A DNA stretch of 64,000 bases from the NCBI GenBank assembly GCA_038209365.1, contig JBBQXS010000017.1:22145-86144 (forward strand), in the 5' to 3' direction. The notes beneath the pieces were generated by a model. That model did no database searches. It was not told where the DNA came from and was given only the letters and a program-made list of their open reading frames with translations. The position numbers and the translations under genes were made by a program. Of the stretch, positions 15,184 through 22,970 are shown piece by piece (position 1 is the first letter of the stretch; every line of letters begins with the position of its first letter). The stretch is from DASQHW01 sp038209365 (lineage in GTDB: Bacteria; Actinomycetota; Acidimicrobiia; IMCC26256; PALSA-610).

Positions 15184-17172
15184 CTACGGGAAGTGGCACG
15201 GCTGCGCGCCGCACACGTCGACGAATGCGCCGCCAACTTTCAGGAACTGTGACACCTGTTCGCGTACGGCGGCGACGTTGCGCGCCGCGCCGTGCGGGTC
15301 GTCGCCGGCGCGGTTCGGCAAGCTCTCGACCGGGGGTGCCGGTGTCCCGAAGTCCCAGATCTCGAGGACGGATCCGCCGAACGGCGACGTCGGAACGGCC
15401 GGGACGTTCCACACATCCTGTTTGATCGGACTGCGACCGGCTGCGAGCGCGGGCCGGTGCACGAACGCGCCGATCGTGCGCGCCTCCGTCTCGGTTCCGA
15501 TGTTCGCCACTTGGTGGTCACCGAACGCCTCGATCAGCAAGACCCTGTGCGCGGGTGTCCCGGGATACGGGTCCCTCACTATGTGTTGCGCGTACCCGTT
15601 GGGCTCACCGCGGTCCCAGAGGATCTGGTTGAACGCCACGCCGAGCGTGTGCAAGGTCGGATCGGGATACGCATTCGAGAGCAGCGGCAGGAACGGGTCG
15701 AAGTCGACGCTGCGCGGCAACAACGTGCTGTAGTTCATCGCAGGGACGCCCAGCACGGCACGGCTCCACTCCTTGGAGATCGCGGTGGCGCCGCCTCCGA
15801 AGATGCCACCTTGACTGTTGCCGTTGTAGAAGACCTGATTCGGCACGATCACCGATTTCGCCGGCGTCCCGACCCGGAACGCCGGGTCACTGCCGAACCC
15901 GCGCCCGTCCTTCAACAGCCGGGCGAGCCATTGCATGTTCAGCATTCCTTGTTGCAGCCGATCGGGAATCGACCCGAACGTCGACAGCTCGGAGATCACC
16001 TTCAGAACGTTGGGAACGTCCTCGCTCGCCATGCCGATCTCCGGCGTCGCGCACAGCACGATGTTGAATTGATTGAGGAACGGCCCGTAGCCGTTGATCT
16101 CGTCGGTCCCTCCCAGCAGTCCGTGGCCGTACACCACACCACGCGCCGGGTTGGCGACACCGTCCGCGCCGACGACCGACGGCGGGATCACACAGTGGAA
16201 GGCGGCATGGAAGACGCCCGTACGCACGGGAAGGCCGTCCGGACCCAGCACGAGACGGGACCCGGGCTGGCCGGTCCCCGAAAGGTACATCGGCACGTCG
16301 AACGTGCCGTCGACATGCCGAAGCGTGTCGGCGTTCACGTTGTTCGTCACTTTCGTCACGTGGAACGTCGGGACACCTGTGCCGAGCTGTGCGTATGCGT
16401 CGTCGCGCATGTGCAGCATGCGACCGGAGAGACCCTGCGTGCTCGCGACCGTGAAGTCCCAAGCGAGGTACAGATGCCTGCGCTTCACGCCGGCGGCCGC
16501 GAGCTCGCGGATCACGTGGTTGATCGCAGGCCGTCGAGCCAGCAGCGCTGGATCGGTGATGTGCCTGCGATTGCGGATCAGCTTGAAGCCGTGTGGTGTC
16601 GGGAGCCGCGTGCCGTTTGCGTCTCTCAGATTGCGCAGTGCGACGGCGATCGTGTGACCCTCGAGGAAGTTGACCGCGGGCCGGATCACAAGCGCCCGCG
16701 TGTTCGGGTCGGTGTTCCAGGTGTCCAGCTCGGCCCAGTACGGCACGCGCTTGCCGGTGTTCGTGTCGAGCAGCACGATCGACGCGTCGGGTGCGAGCGA
16801 TGCGCCGATGTCGGTGAGATCGACGATGCCGGACGCCTGCACGTCGAGGTGCGGCGCCTGCGCCAGGATCGGAGAGCCCGGACTGAACCCGTCGCTCAGG
16901 TTCCAATCGGTGGGATCGAGCGTCACGCCGTCGACGTTCTCCGGCATCGCCTCGCGGAGGAAGTTCAATCGCAGGCCGGTCGGCGAGTTTGCGTCCGCTC
17001 TCGTGTTGAAGTTGTTCGGGAACGGCATGTTGCACTGCCGTTCGTCGATCGGGTCGCACAACGGCAGGCTCGGCGAACTCGCCTTCTCGCCCTTCGCCGG
17101 TGCAATCGACGCGACGGTCGCCCCCGCGACCAACACTGCCGCCACCGCGAGACCCACAACCGTTCGGCGCAC
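15184..17172 (-). CDS. Secreted alpha/beta-hydrolase-like protein
   Basis: The 662-residue protein has a signal peptide (MRRTVVGLAVAAVLVAGATV, cleavage after about residue 26). The mature protein begins with Cys-containing LCDPIDERQCNMPFPNNFNT. A GHGLLGG segment and the nucleophile-elbow-like GNSQGG (VFYNGNSQGGIFGGGATA) suggest a serine alpha/beta hydrolase. An Asp-His pair in LIEAFGDHQVANIGTE would fit the rest of a triad. The substrate is unknown; lipase/esterase-type annotation would be family inference. The GTG start has an AGGAGGG ribosome site. It is divergent from the oxidoreductase gene at 17238. Confidence 0.65.
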   Translation of the reverse strand: MRRTVVGLAVAAVLVAGATVASIAPAKGEKASSPSLPLCDPIDERQCNMPFPNNFNTRADANSPTGLRLNFLREAMPENVDGVTLDPTDWNLSDGFSPGSPILAQAPHLDVQASGIVDLTDIGASLAPDASIVLLDTNTGKRVPYWAELDTWNTDPNTRALVIRPAVNFLEGHTIAVALRNLRDANGTRLPTPHGFKLIRNRRHITDPALLARRPAINHVIRELAAAGVKRRHLYLAWDFTVASTQGLSGRMLHMRDDAYAQLGTGVPTFHVTKVTNNVNADTLRHVDGTFDVPMYLSGTGQPGSRLVLGPDGLPVRTGVFHAAFHCVIPPSVVGADGVANPARGVVYGHGLLGGTDEINGYGPFLNQFNIVLCATPEIGMASEDVPNVLKVISELSTFGSIPDRLQQGMLNMQWLARLLKDGRGFGSDPAFRVGTPAKSVIVPNQVFYNGNSQGGIFGGGATAISKEWSRAVLGVPAMNYSTLLPRSVDFDPFLPLLSNAYPDPTLHTLGVAFNQILWDRGEPNGYAQHIVRDPYPGTPAHRVLLIEAFGDHQVANIGTETEARTIGAFVHRPALAAGRSPIKQDVWNVPAVPTSPFGGSVLEIWDFGTPAPPVESLPNRAGDDPHGAARNVAAVREQVSQFLKVGGAFVDVCGAQPCHFP

Positions 17173-17237
17173 CGGACCCTCCTTGCGGGGACGTCATACG
17201 CCCGCCTCCGAGCGGACCCTATGCAAGTATCCGGGTG

Positions 17238-18317
17238 ATGGCCAATGTGCTCGGGGTGGGCCTGATCGGTGCCGGCATGATCGGCCAGGGCCACGCGTAC
17301 GCGCTGCGCCTGCTCGCCGAGGACGGCGAAGTTCGTCCGGTCGCGGTGACCGACCTGTCGTCGGATGCCGTCGACGCGGCAAGGGCCATCTGCCCGTTCG
17401 AGCGCGTCACGGGCGATGCACAGGCGGTCATCGATGATCCCGACGTCGACGCGGTGGTCGTCGTCACGCCCACCACGACGCACCGCGAGCTGGTCCACGC
17501 GGTCGTGCGTGCTGGCAAACCCTTCCTGTGCGAGAAGCCGCTGGCGACAAGCTTCGACGTCGTCACGGAGATGTGCGACGCGGTCATGGCGTCGGGCCTC
17601 ACGGCGCAGGTCGGGTTCCACTCTCGTTTCCATCCACTGGTCAACGAGCTCGTGCGACTCACCGCGAGCCGCGAGCTCGGCGCACCGATGGGCTACACGC
17701 TGCGCGACGATCAGTACTGGCCGACGGGTGACATCGTGCCGGGGCACAGTTCGTGGCGCTCACAGCGCGCGCACGCGGGCGGTGGCGCATTGCTCGAGCA
17801 TTCGATCCACAGCGCGGACATCCTCAGCTGGCTGTTCGGTCCGGCAACGAGCGTCTTCGCGCGCACCCGAAACGTGTTTGGCTACGACGTCGAGGACACC
17901 GCGGTGTGCACAATCGAGCACGGGTCGGGTGTCGTCGGGACGCTGATCTCGATCTTCAACGGCGTGCGCGGTCGCGAAGAACGCCGTCTCGAAGTGTTCT
18001 TCGAGCGAGGCGCAGTCGAGGTGACCACCGACTTCCTCGTCGGTGCGCGTGAAGACAGCTTCTTGATCCAGCGGCCGGACGGAGAACCCGAGCGCCTCGA
18101 TGTCGAAGCAATGCGTGACGCGCATTTTGCGGCGGACGGCATCACGCGGCGCGACTTCTTCGTGTACCTCTACCCCGCGGCGCGCGCCTTTGTCGGCGCG
18201 GTGCAAGGTGGGCGTCCGGCCGCGCCCGGCTTCGCCGACGCGCGGGCCGCGCATGCGCTCGTGGACGCCGCGTACCGATCGGTCGCGGCCGGAACGCCGG
18301 CGGCGGTGCGCGCTTAG
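17238..18317 (+). CDS. Gfo/Idh/MocA-family NAD(P)-dependent oxidoreductase
   Basis: The protein has 359 residues. The N-terminal Rossmann motif GVGLIGAGMIGQGHA (about 7-21) is followed by the family-typical VVTPTTTHRE and by GKPFLCEKPLA, with the catalytic Lys in EKP. The C-terminal domain has the GGGALLEHSIHSADILSWLF helix of the family, where the His near the substrate is conserved. The substrate is probably a sugar, inositol or related polyol, but cannot be specified. The stop overlaps the convergent STAS gene by 4 bases. Confidence 0.88.
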   Translation: MANVLGVGLIGAGMIGQGHAYALRLLAEDGEVRPVAVTDLSSDAVDAARAICPFERVTGDAQAVIDDPDVDAVVVVTPTTTHRELVHAVVRAGKPFLCEKPLATSFDVVTEMCDAVMASGLTAQVGFHSRFHPLVNELVRLTASRELGAPMGYTLRDDQYWPTGDIVPGHSSWRSQRAHAGGGALLEHSIHSADILSWLFGPATSVFARTRNVFGYDVEDTAVCTIEHGSGVVGTLISIFNGVRGREERRLEVFFERGAVEVTTDFLVGAREDSFLIQRPDGEPERLDVEAMRDAHFAADGITRRDFFVYLYPAARAFVGAVQGGRPAAPGFADARAAHALVDAAYRSVAAGTPAAVRA

Positions 18318-18643
18318 TCGTCGATGAGCAGCACGCGACGCAGCACGTCGACCACCGTTGCGTTGATCGTGTGCTGGGCGCCGCCGAGACGGGCGCGCAC
18401 CTCGACGGCCCGGCCCTTTGCCTCCTGCTGCAATCGAACCAACGCGCTCACTCCGGCGGAATCGACGAACGAGACGTCGCGTAGGTCGATGATGAGATCG
18501 CGCGTCTTGTCGGGAAGATTGGCGAGCGCATTCGCGGCAAGCGCAGGGCTGGAGAACACGTCGAGCACGCCACGGACCCGGGCAAGCCGATCGCCGTCTA
18601 CGGAATCATCGACGTCGATGCGGATCTCGTGGTCAACCATCAT
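18314..18643 (-). CDS. STAS-domain anti-sigma factor antagonist
   Basis: The protein has 109 residues. The STAS core shows DLIIDLRDVSFVDSAGVSAL with the phosphorylatable Ser in the DSAG motif, as in SpoIIAA/RsbV. By family function, its unphosphorylated form binds a HATPase anti-sigma factor and releases a sigma factor. The ATG is doubled (MMVDHE); 18643 is chosen with an AGGAACAGGG ribosome site. It lies 3 kb from a second STAS gene and a HATPase and could share partners with them. Confidence 0.8.
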   Translation of the reverse strand: MMVDHEIRIDVDDSVDGDRLARVRGVLDVFSSPALAANALANLPDKTRDLIIDLRDVSFVDSAGVSALVRLQQEAKGRAVEVRARLGGAQHTINATVVDVLRRVLLIDD

Positions 18644-18788
18644 CCCTGTTCCTAGCCCCCGATCGACCTGGAAAGCAATGGCACACCGCCTGTTGCCGGC
18701 GGGCCCCCGGGGCGGGACCGGACGAACTGCGCGCGATACGGCAGACAGCGGCACGGCGCCTACCGGTCGACAAACCTCGGATTGCGCA

Positions 18789-21599
18789 TCAGCCGCGCCG
18801 CGCCAGCGAGCGCAGGGTGTACGGCAAGATGCCGCCTTGGAGGAACACGTCGCGCTCGAAAGGGGTGTCGATGCGGGCGCGCATCCGGAACTCGTGCTCG
18901 TCGGCGCGCACTGTCACTTCGCGAGGGAGCGGACCTTCGTCGGCGAGCGCTTCGAGGCCGTCGATGCGGAACACCTCGCGCCCGTTGAGACCGAGCGTCG
19001 CCACCGAGGCACCGTCGAGAAACTCGAGCGGGAGTACTCCCATCCCCACGAGGTTCGATCGATGGATGCGCTCGAAGCTCTCAACCAGCACGGCGCGAAT
19101 CCCGAGGAGCTGCGATCCTTTCGCGGCCCAATCGCGCGACGAGCCCGAGCCGTACTCCTTGCCGGCGAGGACGACGAGCGGCACCCCGTCCGAGGCGTAG
19201 CGCATCGACGCGTCGAAGATCGTCGCCTGCTCGCCGTCCGGGAGGTGGAGTGTGAACCCGCCTTCGGTGCCGGGCGCGAGCCGGTTGCGGAGGCGCACGT
19301 TCGCGAACGTGCCGCGCATCATCACCTCGTGGTTCCCGCGACGCGCGCCGTAGGAGTTGAAGTCGCGCGGCTCGACACCGTGGTCCACCAGCCAGCGCCC
19401 GGCCGGACTGTCGGGCCGGATCGACCCCGCGGGTGAGATGTGATCGGTGGTGACGCTGTCACCCAGCAATGCCAGCACCCGTGCACCGTCCACGTCGTGC
19501 AGCGGCGCGGGGTCGGGACCGATGCCTTCCAGGAACGGCGGGCGGCGAATGTACGTCGAGGTCGCGTCCCAGGCATAGCGATCGCCGGTCGGCGCGTCGA
19601 GCGCGCGCCACCGTTCGTCACCATCGAGAATCGTCGCGTAGCTCGAACGGAACATCTCGGTATCGAGCACCGATGTGACGACGCTCGAGATCTCGTCCTC
19701 GGAGGGCCAGACATCGCGCAGGAACACCGGCGCACCCTTCTCGTCGTATCCGAGCGGCTCGGACACCAGGTCCACATCCATGGAACCGGCCAGCGCATAC
19801 GCGACGACGAGCGGCGGTGACGCGAGGTAGTTCATGCGGCAGTCGGGATGGATCCGGCCCTCGAAGTTGCGATTGCCCGACAGCACGGACGCGACGGAGA
19901 GGTCGCCGTTCGTGATCGCCTCGGAGATCTCGGGAGCCAGCGGGCCGGAGTTGCCGATGCACGTGGTGCATCCGTAGCCGACGACGTCGAATCCGAGCTT
20001 GGCGAGCGGCGCCATCAGGTTCGACCGTTCGTAGTACTCGGTGACCACGAGCGATCCCGGCGCGAGCGACGTCTTCACCCACGGCGGCACGACCAGACCG
20101 CGCTCGACCGCGTTACGGGCGAGCAAACCGGCCGCGATCATCACCGACGGGTTCGACGTGTTCGTGCACGACGTGATCGCGGCGATGACGACGTGCCCAT
20201 CGCTGAGCTCGAACGATCGTCCGTCGCCAAGCGTCAGCGGACAGTGGCGTCGCACGACGAGTACCGGCCGCTCGGCCGCGCCGACGCGCGGCTGCTCGAA
20301 CTGCTCGGCATTCGGGTCGAGCGCGGGCGGGTCGCTCGCGGGGAACGACTCGAGCGACGCCTCGTCGGTGCTCGCCGCCGCGACCCCGACCGCTCGCTCT
20401 TCGTTCTCGCGACGAAACGCGAGCAGTGCCTGCTCGAACTCGAACTTCGCCCGCGACAACGAGACGCGGTCTTGCGGGCGCGCCGGCCCCGCGAGTGACG
20501 GTTCGACGCTGGAGAGATCGAGCGCGAGCGTCTCGTCGTAGACGGGCACGGCGCCGGGCTCGTGCCACAGACCTTGCTCCTTCGCATAGGTCTCGACGAG
20601 CGCCACCAGGTCGTCGGGTCGCCCGGTCGCGCGGAGGTACCGGAGCGTCTCGTCGTCGATCGGAAAGATCGTGCACGTCGAGCCGTACTCCGGCGACATG
20701 TTGCCGATCGTCGCGCGGTTCTCGAGCGGGACTCGCGCGACACCCTCGCCGTAGAACTCGACGAATTTGCCGACCACACCGTGGTGGCGCAGCAGCTCGG
20801 CGACCGTGAGCACGAGGTCCGTGGCGGTCGAACCGGCCGGCAGCGCGCCGACGAGCTCTATGCCGACGACGCGCGGCAGCAGCATCGACAGAGGCTGGCC
20901 GAGCATCGCCGCCTCGGCCTCGATACCGCCGACGCCCCACCCGAGGACGCCGAGGCCGTTGACCATCGGGGTGTGAGAGTCGGTGCCGACGAGCGTGTCG
21001 GGATACGCGACGCCGTCGTCGCCCCGGAACACGACCTGGGCGAGATACTCGAGGTTGACCTGGTGACATATCCCGCGGTTCGGAGGGAAGACGCGTAACG
21101 TGCGGAACGCCGACTGCGCCCAGCGAAGGAACGTGTATCGCTCGCGATTGCGCGAGAACTCCAGCTCGGCGTTGCGGGCGAACGCGTCCGGCACGCCGGC
21201 AACGTCGGCGATGATCGAGTGATCGATGACCAGATCGACGGGGATTCCCGGCTCCACGGCCCGAGGGTCACCGCCCAACGCGATCATGGCGTCGCGCATC
21301 GCGGCAAGGTCCACGATGGCCGGGACACCGGTGAAATCCTGCATCAAGACACGTGCCGGCATGAATTGCAGCTCGCGATGGCCCGCTTCCTCGGCCGCTC
21401 GCGAGCGGTCGGCCAGCGCACCGATGTCGTCCGCGGTGACGTTGAGTCCGTCCTCGTGCCGAAGCAGGTTCTCGAGGAGGATGCGGAGCGAATACGGCAG
21501 CCGGCGCGGGTTGTCGAGCACCGCATCGAGTCGAAATACCTCGTACTCACGGTCTCCGACGGAGAGCCGCGCCTTGGCGCCGAAGCTGTCTGTCGTCAC
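18789..21599 (-). CDS. acnA: Aconitate hydratase A
   Basis: Aconitase interconverts citrate and isocitrate in the tricarboxylic acid cycle using a [4Fe-4S] cluster. The 936-residue protein is full length for the AcnA/IRP1 type. Three cluster cysteines are present: Cys478 in ITSCTNTSNPSV, Cys544 and Cys547 in GYGCTTCIGNSGPL. The C-terminal swivel domain contains the KEYGSGSSRDWAAKG substrate loop. GTG 21599 is the start; no competing upstream codon fits. It is a monocistronic-looking housekeeping gene between two STAS genes. Confidence 0.97.
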   Translation of the reverse strand: MTTDSFGAKARLSVGDREYEVFRLDAVLDNPRRLPYSLRILLENLLRHEDGLNVTADDIGALADRSRAAEEAGHRELQFMPARVLMQDFTGVPAIVDLAAMRDAMIALGGDPRAVEPGIPVDLVIDHSIIADVAGVPDAFARNAELEFSRNRERYTFLRWAQSAFRTLRVFPPNRGICHQVNLEYLAQVVFRGDDGVAYPDTLVGTDSHTPMVNGLGVLGWGVGGIEAEAAMLGQPLSMLLPRVVGIELVGALPAGSTATDLVLTVAELLRHHGVVGKFVEFYGEGVARVPLENRATIGNMSPEYGSTCTIFPIDDETLRYLRATGRPDDLVALVETYAKEQGLWHEPGAVPVYDETLALDLSSVEPSLAGPARPQDRVSLSRAKFEFEQALLAFRRENEERAVGVAAASTDEASLESFPASDPPALDPNAEQFEQPRVGAAERPVLVVRRHCPLTLGDGRSFELSDGHVVIAAITSCTNTSNPSVMIAAGLLARNAVERGLVVPPWVKTSLAPGSLVVTEYYERSNLMAPLAKLGFDVVGYGCTTCIGNSGPLAPEISEAITNGDLSVASVLSGNRNFEGRIHPDCRMNYLASPPLVVAYALAGSMDVDLVSEPLGYDEKGAPVFLRDVWPSEDEISSVVTSVLDTEMFRSSYATILDGDERWRALDAPTGDRYAWDATSTYIRRPPFLEGIGPDPAPLHDVDGARVLALLGDSVTTDHISPAGSIRPDSPAGRWLVDHGVEPRDFNSYGARRGNHEVMMRGTFANVRLRNRLAPGTEGGFTLHLPDGEQATIFDASMRYASDGVPLVVLAGKEYGSGSSRDWAAKGSQLLGIRAVLVESFERIHRSNLVGMGVLPLEFLDGASVATLGLNGREVFRIDGLEALADEGPLPREVTVRADEHEFRMRARIDTPFERDVFLQGGILPYTLRSLARRG

Positions 21600-21664
21600 C
21601 CCGGCAACCTACCCTTGACACCGAACCGTGCCGAGACGATCGATATTCGGTACGCTCGCGTCTC

Positions 21665-22000
21665 GTGACCACGGAGGATCCGGCGGTGGAACCCACCATC
21701 GCACTCTCCGTCGAGCACGGCGAGGCGGGGGCCGTCGTGAGCGTCGGCGGCGACCTGGAGTTCGGCACTGCCGCGTCGTTGCGCAGCGCGCTCATCGATC
21801 TCGCACATCAGGGATGCGATCCGCTGGTCGTCGACCTGGCCGCACTGGACTTCATCGACTCGACCGGCCTGAGCCTGCTGGTGCAGGCCAAGCAGCGGAT
21901 CGAGTCACAAGGTCACCGTTTCGTGCTCCGCAATCCGACCGAGCGCGTGCGACGCGTGCTCGAGATCTCGGGTCTCGCGGAGCTGTTCACGATCGAGTAG
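21665..22000 (+). CDS. STAS-domain anti-sigma factor antagonist
   Basis: The protein has 111 residues. VVDLAALDFIDSTGLSLLVQ carries the DSTG serine expected to be phosphorylated by a HATPase partner. It is divergent from aconitase and convergent with the minus-strand pair 21987-22888, whose distal gene overlaps its stop by 14 bases. Together with the HATPase and the SpoIIE phosphatase downstream, it gives the three activities of a partner-switching module: antagonist, kinase/anti-sigma and phosphatase. The target sigma factor is not in the window. Confidence 0.83.
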   Translation: MTTEDPAVEPTIALSVEHGEAGAVVSVGGDLEFGTAASLRSALIDLAHQGCDPLVVDLAALDFIDSTGLSLLVQAKQRIESQGHRFVLRNPTERVRRVLEISGLAELFTIE

Positions 22001-22484
22001 CACCGCGGGCGCCCTCGGCTCTCCGCCACTCGTCCCACGGCGTGGGCGGCGCGCCGTCGAGTTGGTGCGCCATCTCACCGAGATACCAGCGCTGGAACGC
22101 GCGCACATCGACCGGCGTCTCGAGCGTGAGCAGCTCGCCTGATCGGCAATAGGCATCGATCTCGTCGAGGAGCGCGGCGAATGCCGGCGCGCCCCGCCCG
22201 AGTGCCACCGGCATCACGACCTCGAAGTCGATGTACTCCTCACCCCGGGCCAAGGCCTCGTCGATCGCGAGCTCGGCGCCGGTATTGAGTCCCCCGGCAC
22301 GGACGCGGACGCGTTCGACGACGTGGAGCAATCGCTTCGGCAGCTCGGTGTTGTCGCCTCCTCCCTCGACGATGAACGCGAGCTCACGCACCAGCGCTTC
22401 CCCGTGCTGACGGGCTCGGTGCAACAGCTCGAGCGGGCAGCCCTGCATCGTCACCGTTCTGAGCTCGACATTGTCCGTCGTCAT
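21987..22484 (-). CDS. Conserved hypothetical protein in the Rsb-type module
   Basis: The protein has 165 residues and no motif that I recognise. It is mostly helical by composition, with a Trp-rich C-terminal region (AFQRWYLGEMAHQLDGAPPT). It begins 5 bases after the HATPase gene stop, so the two are almost certainly one transcript. By position it may modulate the anti-sigma kinase or its antagonist. I chose ATG 22484; longer in-frame starts would enter the HATPase gene. Confidence 0.65.
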   Translation of the reverse strand: MTTDNVELRTVTMQGCPLELLHRARQHGEALVRELAFIVEGGGDNTELPKRLLHVVERVRVRAGGLNTGAELAIDEALARGEEYIDFEVVMPVALGRGAPAFAALLDEIDAYCRSGELLTLETPVDVRAFQRWYLGEMAHQLDGAPPTPWDEWRRAEGARGATRS

Positions 22485-22489
22485 GCCGC

Positions 22490-22888
22490 TCAACCCCCGG
22501 CCCCGACGCGGTCTTGATCGGCCGCGTCGACCTCGAACCACACGCACTTGCCGTCGCCGTTCATCTCGACGCCCCAGCGTCGGGCGATCCGGTCGACGAG
22601 CAACAGGCCGCGCCCCGTCACGGCGTCCGGGCCGTAGTCACGCAGCCGCGGCGGTGACGGACTCGAATCACACACTGCGACCCGAAGTTGCGGCCCGTCG
22701 CGATCGATCGTCACCGTCGCCGGCGATCGAGCGTGGAGGATTGCGTTCGTGACGAGCTCGGACACGAGAAGCTCGGCATCCGCGACCGTTTCTTCGCAGC
22801 CCCACGCTCGCATTGTCCCTGCGACGAATTGCCGGGCGCGCGCCGCTGCAGTGTGGTCGGGCGCGAGCTGCAACGAGGCCACGAGCAC
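22490..22888 (-). CDS. HATPase anti-sigma factor (RsbW/SpoIIAB-like)
   Basis: The protein has 132 residues. It has the GHKL ATP-binding pattern: N-box LLVSELVTNAILHA (the Asn coordinates magnesium), a degenerate G1 region (VAVCDSSPSPPRL) and a G2 loop TGRGLLLVDRIARRWG. Proteins like this bind a sigma factor and phosphorylate a STAS antagonist. The small size and lack of a membrane part fit. A GTG start at 22888 is used. It is divergent from the SpoIIE phosphatase gene. Confidence 0.85.
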   Translation of the reverse strand: MLVASLQLAPDHTAAARARQFVAGTMRAWGCEETVADAELLVSELVTNAILHARSPATVTIDRDGPQLRVAVCDSSPSPPRLRDYGPDAVTGRGLLLVDRIARRWGVEMNGDGKCVWFEVDAADQDRVGAGG

Positions 22889-22970
22889 CGATGCTACAGA
22901 GCGGAGCGAGATGCGGACAGCACGCGATCGGGACCCCTGACGCTCCTCCGACGGGCGTTACCATGCGCCC

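Noticed and set aside
15292..17238. Long plus-strand open frame opposite the secreted hydrolase
   Set aside because: Shadow frame. The minus-strand gene has a signal peptide and a ribosome site.
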